A stretch of 64,000 nucleotides of DNA, from positions 10,938 to 74,937 of the forward strand of contig CAVGCY010000055.1 in assembly GCA_963627915.1 (NCBI GenBank), given 5' to 3'. This stretch comes from CALACW01 sp963627915 (lineage in GTDB: Bacteria; Bacillota; Clostridia; Oscillospirales; Acutalibacteraceae). Each line of letters opens with the position of its first letter. The stretch's first letter is position 1. Of the stretch, positions 8,333 through 16,592 are shown one piece after another. Under the pieces are notes generated by a model. That model did not search any database. It was not told the origin of the DNA and saw only the letters and a program-made list of their open reading frames with translations. Position numbers and translations under genes: made by a program.

Positions 8333-9003
8333 CTTACAACGCCCATGAGCTTCAAAGCCTCTTTTGCCGCCGCCTGCTCGGCCTGTTTCTTGCTTCTGCC
8401 CTCGCCGACGCCTATATTGTTGGAATTAAGGTGAACCTCTACGACAAATCTCTTATTATGGTCGGGTCCCGACTCCTCAACCGGTATATACTCGAGCGTT
8501 TCGCCGTGATTCTTCTGGATAATTTCCTGAAGCGCGGTCTTATAATCTGTAAGCTCGGGCTGTTCTATATCCGCGTGAGATATAAACGAGAGAACAAATT
8601 TCTCAGCCTCGCCGAACCCGGCGTCAAGATATATTGCGGCGATTACGGATTCAAACGCGTCCGCAAGTATAGACGGACGTTCCCTGCCGCCCGTGCATAT
8701 CTCGCCCTTGCCCAAATACATAAACTGACCGAGATTTATCTGCTTTGCAAATTTGTGAAGAGATTTTTCGCACACCGCGGCGGCTCTCATTTTTGTAAGC
8801 TTGCCCTCAGGCAGCGACGGATAATTTTTAAAAAAATACTCCGCCGAAATCATGCCCAGTACGGAATCGCCCAAAAACTCCAGTCGCTCATTGAATTTTA
8901 CGTTATTATGCATTTCGTTTGCGTAAGACGAATGAGTCAATGCAGTTTTCAGCAGCGATTTATCCTTAAATTCATGACCTATTATTTTTTCAAATTCTTC
9001 CAT
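8329..9003 (-). CDS. rnc: Ribonuclease III
   Basis: RNase III cleaves double-stranded RNA in rRNA processing and mRNA decay. The 224-residue protein has the catalytic signature NERLEFLGDSVLGM near residue 40, with a second acidic cluster DAFESVIAAIYLD. A C-terminal double-stranded RNA-binding domain of about 70 residues ends GEGRSKKQAEQAAAKEALKLM. Length and domain order are standard. The mRNA upstream of the start carries a perfect 14-bp stem (listed separately) that could be a self-cleavage site. Confidence 0.97.
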   Translation of the reverse strand: MEEFEKIIGHEFKDKSLLKTALTHSSYANEMHNNVKFNERLEFLGDSVLGMISAEYFFKNYPSLPEGKLTKMRAAAVCEKSLHKFAKQINLGQFMYLGKGEICTGGRERPSILADAFESVIAAIYLDAGFGEAEKFVLSFISHADIEQPELTDYKTALQEIIQKNHGETLEYIPVEESGPDHNKRFVVEVHLNSNNIGVGEGRSKKQAEQAAAKEALKLMGVVR

Positions 9004-9020
9004 AATTCATACCTCTCGAA

Positions 9021-9052
9021 CGTATTTTCCGTTTATACAAACGGAAAATACG
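9021..9052 (-). promoter_or_regulatory. Perfect 14-bp hairpin in the rnc 5' leader
   Basis: CGTATTTTCCGTTT and its exact complement flank a 4-base loop between the trmFO stop and the rnc ribosome binding site. The sequence after it on the minus strand is TTCGAGAGG, not a T-run, so it is not a standard intrinsic terminator. Its position suggests an RNA processing or autoregulatory site. Confidence 0.6.
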
Positions 9053-9063
9053 CCATGTAAAAA

Positions 9064-10377
9064 TCATAATGATATTGAATCGTAATAATCAAGACTTCTT
9101 TTTGCAAGAGCGGAATAACGCTCCTTCTTGTCCCTGATTTTCACCCCCAAAGGCTCTAAAAGTCCGAAGCTTGCGCCCATAGGCTGAAATTTCGTTACGG
9201 TTTCGTCGCTTATATAGTGAGACAGTGCGCCCAGTATGGTTATATCTGGCAGTTCAAGAGGTTCTTTGGAGAGAATACGCCTTGACGCGTTCTCCCCCGC
9301 AAGAATACCCGACGCCGCCGACTCCATATAACCCTCGACGCCGGTTATCTGTCCGGCAAAGTAAATCTCAGGATATTTTCTCATTGAAAAATCACTGTTT
9401 AAAAGTCTCGGAGAATCTATAAACGTATTTCTGTGCATCACTCCGTAACGCACAAATTCCGCGTTCTTCAATGCGGGAATCATTGAAAATACACGCTTCT
9501 GCTCACCGAATTTCAAATTCGTCTGAAAACCGACAAGATTATACATGGTAGCGGCGGCATTTTCCTTGCGAAGCTGCAATACAGCCCACGGTCTGCGGCC
9601 GGTATTCGGATCTTTCAATCCTACAGGTTTTAACGGACCGAATCTTATCGTATCTGCTCCGCGCTTTGCCATTATCTCTATCGGCATACATCCCTCGTAA
9701 ACAGATTTTCTGTCAAAATCGTGGACAAGCGCAATTTCAGCATTTACAAGCTCGTTATAAAAAGAATCGTACTCCTCTTTATTCATCGGACAATTTATAT
9801 AATCATCGTCTCCGCCCCTGTCGTATCTCGACTGAGAAAACGCACAAGACATATCAACGCTGTCCGCCGTTATAACGGGGGCGGCCGCGTCGTAAAAGCT
9901 TAAAAAGTTCTCTCCGGCAAGTCGCGAAATCTCTCTGCTCAGCGCGTCCGAAACGAGAGGTCCCGCCGCAATTATCACAGCCGAAACATCAGTCGGAACG
10001 GACGTTACCTCCTTGCGGATAAGCGTTATATTTTCATCATTTTCAATCCTGCTTGTCACGAGGGACGAAAATATATCTCTGTCAACCGCAAGCGCGCCTC
10101 CTGCTGGAACGGCGGATTTTTCGGCGCACGAAACGCAAACGGAATCAAATCTCTTCATCTCCGCCTTTAAAAGTCCCGCCGCGGACTCTGTTCGTAAAGC
10201 CTTAAACGAATTTGAACAAACAAGCTCGGCTAAATTCTCCGACTTGTGAGCAGGAGAAAACCGGACGGGTTTCATTTCGTAAAGGTCAACCTTTATTCCC
10301 GCCTTAGACAATCTGCACGCCGCCTCTGCGCCCGCGAAGCCTCCGCCTATGACGGCGGCTTTTTTCATATCATTCAT
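9064..10377 (-). CDS. trmFO: Methylenetetrahydrofolate-tRNA (uracil-5-)-methyltransferase TrmFO
   Basis: TrmFO makes 5-methyluridine at position 54 of tRNA using methylenetetrahydrofolate and FAD. The protein starts MNDMKKAAVIGGGFAGAEAA, the FAD-binding dinucleotide fold, and has CSNSFKALRTE, 'CPMNKEEYDSFYNEL' and 'FAGQITGVEGYMESAASGI', all typical. The start at 10377 gives 437 residues, the family length, with AAGGAC about 10 bases upstream. It overlaps the topA stop by 8 bases. A longer frame from 10419 would add residues coded inside topA and is not preferred. Confidence 0.96.
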   Translation of the reverse strand: MNDMKKAAVIGGGFAGAEAACRLSKAGIKVDLYEMKPVRFSPAHKSENLAELVCSNSFKALRTESAAGLLKAEMKRFDSVCVSCAEKSAVPAGGALAVDRDIFSSLVTSRIENDENITLIRKEVTSVPTDVSAVIIAAGPLVSDALSREISRLAGENFLSFYDAAAPVITADSVDMSCAFSQSRYDRGGDDDYINCPMNKEEYDSFYNELVNAEIALVHDFDRKSVYEGCMPIEIMAKRGADTIRFGPLKPVGLKDPNTGRRPWAVLQLRKENAAATMYNLVGFQTNLKFGEQKRVFSMIPALKNAEFVRYGVMHRNTFIDSPRLLNSDFSMRKYPEIYFAGQITGVEGYMESAASGILAGENASRRILSKEPLELPDITILGALSHYISDETVTKFQPMGASFGLLEPLGVKIRDKKERYSALAKRSLDYYDSISL

Positions 10378-12490
10378 CGGAGTTTTCGTCCTTTTTCTTC
10401 TTTGAAACCCGGCTCTCATAACCGCAGCCCTCGTTATGGCATTTGACGACGCCGCCTCTTGCCTTGAAAAGAGATTTTCCGCACTTGGGACAAATTTCGG
10501 AGGTAGGTATATCCCATGTCATGAAGTTGCATTCCGGATAATTCGAACATCCGTAAAACGTGTGACCTTTTTTTGACTTTTTGCCGATTATATCGCCGCC
10601 GCAGACAGGACATTTCGCGTCTGTTTTTTCAACATACGGCTTTGTATTTTTACAATCCGGATAGCCGGGACACGCAAGGAACTTACCGTATCTGCCGACT
10701 TTTATAACCATATTTCGTCCGCACTTTTCGCAAACTACGTCGGTCTGATCCTCTTCGAGCTTGATTTTAACGCCCTGCATAGCCTCCTTAGCCTTTGCAA
10801 GAGACGCTTCAAAATCGTCGTAAAACTCGTGAAGCATTTTAATATAATCGCAATGCCCCGCCTCTACTTCGTCAAGCTCGGATTCCATGCCGGCAGTAAA
10901 TTTTGTATTTATTATTTTCGGAAACTGCTCCTTTAAAAGCTTTGTCGTAGCAGTGCCCAGCTCCGTCGGCTTCAGCTGTTTATGATCCCTTACAACGTAA
11001 TCCTTCGACGTTATTGTCGATATAATCGTTGCATATGTCGACGGTCTGCCGACGCCCGTTTCCTCAAGCATTTTTATAAGCGAAGCCTCCGTATATCTTG
11101 CGGGAGGCTGTGTAAAATGCTGTTCGGGCAAGAGTTCTTTAAATTTTAGAACGTCGTCTTTTTTCATTTCGGGAAGAATGCTCTCATTTTCCTCGTTCTC
11201 GTCGTCCGCGCTCTTGTATAAAACGGTATATCCGTCAAATTTAACGGAAAATCCGCTTGCGGAAAACGTGCAGAATCCTTCCGAACCGTCTTTCTCAGCC
11301 TTAATTTCAACCTTTACCGTGTCCTGAACGCAGTTTGACATCAAAGAAGCGATAAAGCGTTTCCATATTAAATTGTAAAGCTTATACTGATCCGAGGTAA
11401 GCGACGCCTTTGCCTCCTGCGGAGTAAGTCCGGGAACGGTCGGTCTTATAGCCTCATGTCCGTCCTGAACTCTGCCCTTTGATTTAAAATATCTCGGCTT
11501 ATCGGGAATATATTTTTCACCGTACGCCGTTTTGATATATTCGTTTCCTGCCGTTCTCGACTCCTCGGAAATTCTTAACGAGTCTGTTCTCATGTAGGTA
11601 ATGAGACCGATTGAACCGTAACCGGGAATATCGATACCTTCATAAAGCTCCTGCGCAACCTTCATCGTACGCTTGGATGTGAACCCTAAACGGTGCGAAG
11701 CGTCCTGCTGCATGGTAGATGTTATAAACGGAGGCATGGGAGATTTTTTTCTTGTACCTTTTTTAACGTTTGAAACTGTATATACCGCGCCGTCAAGTCT
11801 TTCAAGATACGCGTCCGACTGCTCTTTATTTGTAATTTTAACCTTGCCGTTTTCATCCGAGGTTAAATTTGCCTTTACGATACGTCTTGACGACGGAGCG
11901 GAAAGCTTAGCGGTTATCGACCAGTATTCCTCGGGGACAAACGCGTTAATTTCCTCCTCACGGTCAACGATAAGCCTTACGGCAACGCTCTGTACGCGAC
12001 CGGCTGAAAGTCCGCGTCTTATTTTCTGTGAAATAAACGGGCTTAAACGGTAACCGACAAGCCTGTCAAGAATCCGTCTCGCCTGCTGTGCGTTGACAAG
12101 ATCCATATCTATTTTCGACGGGTGCTTCATGCCGTTTTCGACGCTTGTTTTATTAATTTCGTTAAACTTTACGCGCTTGACTTTATCCAAATCAAGGTCG
12201 AGAAGAGCCGCAAGATGCCATGAAATAGCCTCTCCTTCGCGGTCGGGGTCGGTTGCAAGATAGACATCGTCGCTCTTGTCGGCAAGTTCATGAAGCTCCT
12301 TGACAAGCTTTTCCTTTCCTTTTATTACGACATATTTCGGTGCAAAATCGTTTTTAACATCGACGCTCAGTTTAGCGGCGTAGAGATCCCTTACATGACC
12401 CATAGAGGCTTTTACCTCATAACCGGGTCCGAGATATTTTTTTATTGTGCCCGCCTTGGCAGGCGACTCCACAATTACGAGATTAGACAT
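10370..12490 (-). CDS. topA: DNA topoisomerase I
   Basis: This type IA topoisomerase relaxes negative supercoils. The 706-residue protein opens with the TOPRIM domain (MSNLVIVESPAKAGTIKKYL, with ATDPDREGEAISWH). The active-site tyrosine is residue 299 in TYMRTDS. Three C-terminal zinc-finger-like modules follow, with CEKCG...CPGYPDC, CPVCG...CSNYPEC and CPKCG...CHNEGC; the tail is rich in Lys and Asp. Length is normal for Firmicutes. It lies between dprA and trmFO, the usual order. Confidence 0.98.
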   Translation of the reverse strand: MSNLVIVESPAKAGTIKKYLGPGYEVKASMGHVRDLYAAKLSVDVKNDFAPKYVVIKGKEKLVKELHELADKSDDVYLATDPDREGEAISWHLAALLDLDLDKVKRVKFNEINKTSVENGMKHPSKIDMDLVNAQQARRILDRLVGYRLSPFISQKIRRGLSAGRVQSVAVRLIVDREEEINAFVPEEYWSITAKLSAPSSRRIVKANLTSDENGKVKITNKEQSDAYLERLDGAVYTVSNVKKGTRKKSPMPPFITSTMQQDASHRLGFTSKRTMKVAQELYEGIDIPGYGSIGLITYMRTDSLRISEESRTAGNEYIKTAYGEKYIPDKPRYFKSKGRVQDGHEAIRPTVPGLTPQEAKASLTSDQYKLYNLIWKRFIASLMSNCVQDTVKVEIKAEKDGSEGFCTFSASGFSVKFDGYTVLYKSADDENEENESILPEMKKDDVLKFKELLPEQHFTQPPARYTEASLIKMLEETGVGRPSTYATIISTITSKDYVVRDHKQLKPTELGTATTKLLKEQFPKIINTKFTAGMESELDEVEAGHCDYIKMLHEFYDDFEASLAKAKEAMQGVKIKLEEDQTDVVCEKCGRNMVIKVGRYGKFLACPGYPDCKNTKPYVEKTDAKCPVCGGDIIGKKSKKGHTFYGCSNYPECNFMTWDIPTSEICPKCGKSLFKARGGVVKCHNEGCGYESRVSKKKKDENSDE

Positions 12491-12515
12491 AGTCTGACCA
12501 TCCTGTTATCATAAT

Positions 12516-13772
12516 TTATTTAGAGTATCTTCCTCCGGCGTGAGCAAAGCACACTCCGTACAATTCAAGCTCGGTAAGCGCAGTCAGGACGTCCCTCACC
12601 TGCATACCGCTGCGTTCGGAAATAAAATCCGCATATACGGGTTCGGATTTAAGATACGAATAGACTTTTTTCGCTTCCGCCGTTACGCCGTCGGGCAGTA
12701 CCGCGTCGGAAGAATCTGTTTTATTTTCGCCGGTTTTCTCTTTTTCGGCGCACAAATCGTAAATTGTAAAACCGTCGTTCCGGTCCTTATATTTTGATAA
12801 TTTTTTTGATTTTAACTTATTGTCGGTTCTGTCCGAATAATTTAAAGGAGGAACAGAAGTAATTTTTTCGTCAAACGACGATTTTTTTTCAAGCTCCGGA
12901 TACATATACGAAAACTCGCTTATTATATCGAACGCCGAAAATACAGCCTTCGCGCCCTTTCTGATAAGCTTGTTTGTTCCGAAAAAGTTTGAATTTGTAA
13001 CGTCTCCGGGAACGGCAAATACAGGTCTGCCCTGATCGGCCGAATACCGTGCGGTAATCAAAGAACCGCTCTTTTCTTTCGCCTCTACAACAACCGTGCC
13101 GAGCGACATACCGGAAATAAGTCTGTTGCGTATCGGAAACGTCGTTCTTGAAGCGGGAGTAAACGGAAGAAATTCGCTTACAACCGCCCCGTTTTCGGAA
13201 ATTCTTTTTCTCATGTTTTCGTTTGACTTAAGATAATCATATCCAAGACCGCAGCCGAGAAAAGCAATCGTACTGCCTCCTGCGTTCAACGCGCCCTCAT
13301 GACACGCGCGGTCTACTCCGACAGCCCCGCCGCTCACAACGGTAAATCCCGCCTTTGCAAGATCTCCCGACAGCGCGCCGGCAACGCCGAGACCGTAGTC
13401 CGAGCAATTTCTCGTTCCGACCATTCCGATACTGAGTTCAGAGTCCAAAACGGACGCGTCGCCCCATACGTAAAGAACAAGCGGATACGCGTTGATGCGA
13501 AGAAGACGCTTCGGATACAACGGAGAATCGCACGGTATTATATGCCAGCCGTTCGTTTCGCATTTTTTAATCGCGTCAAACGACTGAGAGGGACTGAAAG
13601 CCGAAAGCTTTTCAATGTTTCCGGCAGTAAGAGCGCCGGAGGCAATCCATTCTCTGTCTCCCGCTTCATAAACCCCGCGGGCATCGCCGAAATAAGCAAT
13701 CAATTCATCGGCGAAAAAACCTGCGCCGAGAGTGCGCTGAAGCCATATCCAGTATTCTACGGGACAACTCAT
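12516..13772 (-). CDS. dprA: DNA-processing protein DprA
   Basis: DprA binds incoming single-stranded DNA and loads RecA during transformation. The 418-residue protein has an N-terminal helical region, a Rossmann core (GMVGTRNCSDYGLGVA, SGGAVGVDRACHEGAL, FPIRNRLISGMS, SGSLITARYSADQGRPVFAVPG), and a C-terminal winged-helix segment after a charged linker of about 80 residues. The start at 13772 overlaps the upstream gene as ATGA with GGGAG 8 bases away. An in-frame start 15 bases earlier would sit on the GGGAG itself. DprA is present in many non-competent Clostridia, so it alone does not show competence. Confidence 0.95.
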   Translation of the reverse strand: MSCPVEYWIWLQRTLGAGFFADELIAYFGDARGVYEAGDREWIASGALTAGNIEKLSAFSPSQSFDAIKKCETNGWHIIPCDSPLYPKRLLRINAYPLVLYVWGDASVLDSELSIGMVGTRNCSDYGLGVAGALSGDLAKAGFTVVSGGAVGVDRACHEGALNAGGSTIAFLGCGLGYDYLKSNENMRKRISENGAVVSEFLPFTPASRTTFPIRNRLISGMSLGTVVVEAKEKSGSLITARYSADQGRPVFAVPGDVTNSNFFGTNKLIRKGAKAVFSAFDIISEFSYMYPELEKKSSFDEKITSVPPLNYSDRTDNKLKSKKLSKYKDRNDGFTIYDLCAEKEKTGENKTDSSDAVLPDGVTAEAKKVYSYLKSEPVYADFISERSGMQVRDVLTALTELELYGVCFAHAGGRYSK

Positions 13773-14554
13773 CTTACCATCTCCCACATTATAACGGCGG
13801 CGGCAGAAGCTGCGTTAAGCGATTCCGCCCTGCCTCTCATCGGTATGGTAACCCTATGAGAGCATGCGTTTATCGCGTCCAACGACAAACCGTTTCCCTC
13901 GTTTCCCACAACGCATACGATACCGGCGGATTTATCAATTTCGGTAATCGGCGTTGCCGACGGGTCGGGAACAGCCGCGTATGTTTTCATAAAATGTTCG
14001 GTGCATTCGGTTAATAAATCGGGCAGCGAAGCCGTTTCGATAACATTGAATCTCAGCAATGAACCCATCGCGGCACGCTGAGCTTTAGGATTATATATGT
14101 CGCAGCCTCCGCTTACAATCAGTCCGTCCAGTCCGAGTGCCTCCGCGGTTCTTGCGGCAGCGCCGAGATTCGACGGATTCTGCAGATTCTCAACGGCAAT
14201 ATATATACCATTATAATTTATTTTATCTATATTATGCCTTTTGTCAAGTGTTTTGCATATACAAAATACGCCCTGTGAATTTTTAGTATCCGACATACGT
14301 GACGAAACCTCGTCGTTTATTATAAAAAACCGGTCTGTTTTTTTTATCAAAACATCAAGAAGCGAGGAATATTTTTTCATCGCATTTTCCGTAACAAAGG
14401 CGTCCGTTATGTCTATACCGCTCAGTGAAGCGTCACAGCAAAGCCTTTGCCCCTCAAGAGTAAAAAGGCTTTCGCTTTTTCTAAACGCCGAATCGGAGGT
14501 AAGCTTTATATAATATTTGATTTTAGGGTTGTTTCTGCTTGTTATAGTATCCAT
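13769..14554 (-). CDS. SpoU/TrmH-family RNA 2'-O-methyltransferase
   Basis: The enzyme would methylate a ribose 2'-OH in rRNA or tRNA using SAM through a knotted SPOUT fold. The 261-residue protein has an N-terminal L30e-like substrate-binding domain (LFTLEGQRLCCDAS). It then has motif 1 NPSNLGAAARTAEALG, motif 2 VVGNEGNGLS and motif 3 IPMRGRAESLNAASAAAVIMWE. It resembles the RlmB-like TrmH proteins; the target nucleotide cannot be read from sequence. The ATG at 14554 is only 16 bases after a terminator hairpin and has no clear ribosome binding site. A TTG five codons earlier has none either. Confidence 0.88.
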   Translation of the reverse strand: MDTITSRNNPKIKYYIKLTSDSAFRKSESLFTLEGQRLCCDASLSGIDITDAFVTENAMKKYSSLLDVLIKKTDRFFIINDEVSSRMSDTKNSQGVFCICKTLDKRHNIDKINYNGIYIAVENLQNPSNLGAAARTAEALGLDGLIVSGGCDIYNPKAQRAAMGSLLRFNVIETASLPDLLTECTEHFMKTYAAVPDPSATPITEIDKSAGIVCVVGNEGNGLSLDAINACSHRVTIPMRGRAESLNAASAAAVIMWEMVR

Positions 14555-14561
14555 AATATTA

Positions 14562-14598
14562 GAAAACAAGGACTGTCAGCGTTTTGCGACAGTCCCGA
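14562..14598 (-). terminator. Intrinsic terminator after rplT
   Basis: On the minus strand GGACTGTC and GACAGTCC form an 8-bp stem (14598-14571) around a GC-containing loop, followed by TTGTTTTCT. It closes the infC-rpmI-rplT operon. The SpoU gene starts right behind it, so some read-through may be needed. Confidence 0.75.
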
Positions 14599-14611
14599 AT
14601 GTTGGAAATAA

Positions 14612-14968
14612 TTACTTGAGAGCGGCTTTTGCGGTTTCGGTAAGAGCGGTAAACGCCGCGGGATCGGCAATCGCGATCTCGGAAAGCATCTTTCTGTTAA
14701 GGGTAACGCCCGCCTTTTTAAGACCGTTCATAAAAGTTGAATAGTTCATGCCGTTGAGTTTGCATGCAGCGGAAATTCTCGAAATCCAAAGACGTCTGAA
14801 ATCTCTCTTCTTCTGCTTTCTGCCGACATAAGCATAGTTGCCGGACTTCATAACCGCCTGCTTAGCAGTCTTGAAAAGTCTGCTCTTTGAACCGTAGTAG
14901 CCCTTAGCGAGCTTTAAAACTTTATTTCTTCTCTTACGAGTCATTATAGCGCCTTTAATACGTGCCAT
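14612..14968 (-). CDS. rplT: 50S ribosomal protein L20
   Basis: The 118-residue basic protein starts MARIKGAIMTRKRRNKVLKLAKG and contains KKRDFRRLWISRISAA and NRKMLSEIA, the L20 signatures. It is essential for early large-subunit assembly and, in Firmicutes, L20 also represses its own operon by binding the infC leader. The ATG follows AGGAGG. It is the last gene of infC-rpmI-rplT and is followed by a terminator. Confidence 0.99.
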   Translation of the reverse strand: MARIKGAIMTRKRRNKVLKLAKGYYGSKSRLFKTAKQAVMKSGNYAYVGRKQKKRDFRRLWISRISAACKLNGMNYSTFMNGLKKAGVTLNRKMLSEIAIADPAAFTALTETAKAALK

Positions 14969-15007
14969 TGTAAGTAACCTCCTGAATTAAGTCAAAATAA
15001 TAGATAA

Positions 15008-15205
15008 TTATTTGTAGGGAATAAGCTTTTTGATCTGCTTAACGTTGGTCTTGTCGGCAACGGCAGTCTTACGGAGATTTCTCTTTCTCTTGGTGCTCTT
15101 CTTATTAAGAATGTGTGACTTGTAAGCGTGAGCGCGGATGGGCTTACCGTTCTTTGAAAGCTTAAAACGCTTCTTAGCGCCGCTGTTTGTTTTAATTTTA
15201 GGCAT
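15008..15205 (-). CDS. rpmI: 50S ribosomal protein L35
   Basis: The 65-residue basic protein begins MPKIKTNSGAKKRFKLSKNG and ends KKLIPYK, with the L35 motif HILNKKSTKRKRNLRK in the middle. It is a large-subunit protein. The ATG follows AGGAGG. The gene sits between infC and rplT in the standard three-gene operon. Confidence 0.98.
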   Translation of the reverse strand: MPKIKTNSGAKKRFKLSKNGKPIRAHAYKSHILNKKSTKRKRNLRKTAVADKTNVKQIKKLIPYK

Positions 15206-15256
15206 AATATTTTCCTCCTGTTATTTAATTCCGTATAATCATAAAATGACAAAGAC

Positions 15257-15775
15257 TTACTTTGAAGGCTTTGCCGCAAGGAACATGAGCATCATTCTGC
15301 CCTCTAATTTTGCGGGCTTCTCAATAACTCCGAGTTCCATGCATTTATCGGCAAATTCCTGCATTATTTCAAGACCCCTCTCCGGATGAGCCATTTCACG
15401 GCCTCTGAAGCGGATGGAAACCTTGACTTTGTTACCCTGCTTGAGGAATCTGTTGGCATGGTTGACTTTTGTTTCAAGGTCATGCGTATCAATGTTGAGC
15501 GAAAGCTGAACCTCTTTAATGTCAATCCGGCTTTGATTTTTCTTGGCTTCCTTTTCACGTTTCTGCTGTTCAAACTTATACTTGCCGTAATCCATTATCT
15601 TGCAGACGGGCGGTTTAGCCTGCGGAGCAATCATTACCAGATCAAGATTCTTCTGTCCTGCGATTTTGAGCGCGTCGGACGAGGACATTATACCTAACTG
15701 TTCTCCGTCGTCGGTAACGACTCTTATCTCTCTTTCCCTGATCTCTTCGTTTATCAGCATTTCCTTAGTAGCGAT
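15257..15775 (-). CDS. infC: Translation initiation factor IF-3 (AUC start codon)
   Basis: IF-3 binds the 30S subunit, keeps subunits apart and rejects non-standard start codons. The protein contains INEEIREREIRVV, KPPVCKIMDYGKYKFEQQK, the linker KKNQ...IKEVQL, and the C-terminal motif KVKVSIRFRGREMAHPERG. An excellent GGAGGTG lies 7 bases before an ATC codon at 15775-15773, which gives 172 residues. The TTG upstream is one base from the SD, and the ATG at 15760 is 22 bases away. AUU/AUC/AUA starts are a known hallmark of infC, allowing IF-3 to repress itself. An L20-type attenuator precedes it. Confidence 0.96.
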   Translation of the reverse strand: MATKEMLINEEIREREIRVVTDDGEQLGIMSSSDALKIAGQKNLDLVMIAPQAKPPVCKIMDYGKYKFEQQKREKEAKKNQSRIDIKEVQLSLNIDTHDLETKVNHANRFLKQGNKVKVSIRFRGREMAHPERGLEIMQEFADKCMELGVIEKPAKLEGRMMLMFLAAKPSK

Positions 15776-15783
15776 GGTCAAAC

Positions 15784-15923
15784 ACCTCCGAAATAAATAG
15801 AAACAAAAAAGCGCGGACAGACGCACTGCCGCACTCGTAAATACAAAAGAAAGACCTTGAGTATTGACCTGCGCATAAAAATCCGCGAGGTGAGATTAGC
15901 CTATGCCGTCTGCTTTGTTTTCA
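15784..15923 (-). promoter_or_regulatory. infC leader with attenuator (L20-leader type)
   Basis: About 140 transcribed bases separate the promoter from infC. The 3' part forms a hairpin, GCGGCAG / CTG-T-CCGC at 15834-15811, followed by six T residues, directly before the infC ribosome binding site. In Firmicutes the same position holds the L20 leader, where free L20 protein stimulates premature termination. The terminator is seen; L20 binding is inferred from gene context. Confidence 0.75.
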
Positions 15924-15929
15924 TCGCAT

Positions 15930-15958
15930 ATTTTAACAGCATGACATGCGTTTGTCAA
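15930..15958 (-). promoter_or_regulatory. Strong promoter for infC-rpmI-rplT
   Basis: A perfect TTGACA (15958-15953) and TAAAAT (15935-15930) are separated by 17 bases on the minus strand, between the end of the upstream membrane-protein gene and the infC leader. Confidence 0.88.
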
Positions 15959-15980
15959 TAGTTTTTTTAAATTTATTTTT

Positions 15981-16592
15981 TTATTTTTCGGAAACAGACA
16001 AAAGAATGAAGTTCTTAACCTCACCGGCGATTCTTTCCTCTGAATAAAGCTTTGAAAAAACTGAATCAAGCTCCTGAGTTCTGCCCTTGTCATACGACGC
16101 GGCGTCATCGTTTTTATCGAACATAGGATACATTTTTTTCATGACGGACAAAAGTCCGCATTCCCCGATATCGGAAAAAAGTTCAAACATGAGCGAAATA
16201 AGAGGTTCACCGTTGTTTCTGCACCAGTCGGAAAGCTTTCCGCTCCTTAAATCCCCAAAGAAATTACTGCATGCATACAATTTTTTTTCGATGAGCGAAG
16301 CGGATTCAAATTCACCGTTAAAATCTCCGCTTTTTTCAAGTTTTCTCTGCAAAACGGCGCAAACTCCGTCTATAAGCTCACCGGCAGGAGCGTCCGAAAC
16401 AATTTCGGGCGTAAGGACGGAATAATTATCAGCCAGATATTTAAGCCTTTTTAATTCTTCATCCTGCCGTTTCAGAGTGTCGTTGTGTTTTTTTACAGCG
16501 GCGGACGCTTTTTTCATTGCAAAGCATGCAATTGCAAACAAAACCGCGGCGGCAAGCCATAAATACCAAAATTCCTTTAAATTATCGATCAT
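15981..16592 (-). CDS. Unknown membrane-anchored protein
   Basis: I do not recognise this 203-residue protein. One N-terminal membrane segment (residues about 9-26, FWYLWLAAAVLFAIACFAM) is followed by a short basic coiled coil (KKHNDTLKRQDEELKRLKYLADNY) and a mostly helical cytoplasmic domain with DGVCAVLQRKLE and LYACSNFFGDLRSG. Its ATG overlaps the rsmI stop as ATGA, and it is the last gene of the trmN6-rsmI unit. It ends just before the infC promoter. No catalytic motif is visible. Confidence 0.75.
   Translation of the reverse strand: MIDNLKEFWYLWLAAAVLFAIACFAMKKASAAVKKHNDTLKRQDEELKRLKYLADNYSVLTPEIVSDAPAGELIDGVCAVLQRKLEKSGDFNGEFESASLIEKKLYACSNFFGDLRSGKLSDWCRNNGEPLISLMFELFSDIGECGLLSVMKKMYPMFDKNDDAASYDKGRTQELDSVFSKLYSEERIAGEVKNFILLSVSEK

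Noticed and set aside
8431..9060. 209-codon plus-strand frame opposite rnc
   Set aside because: It mirrors the conserved RNase III gene; length comes from codon bias of the true gene, and it has no RBS or family match.
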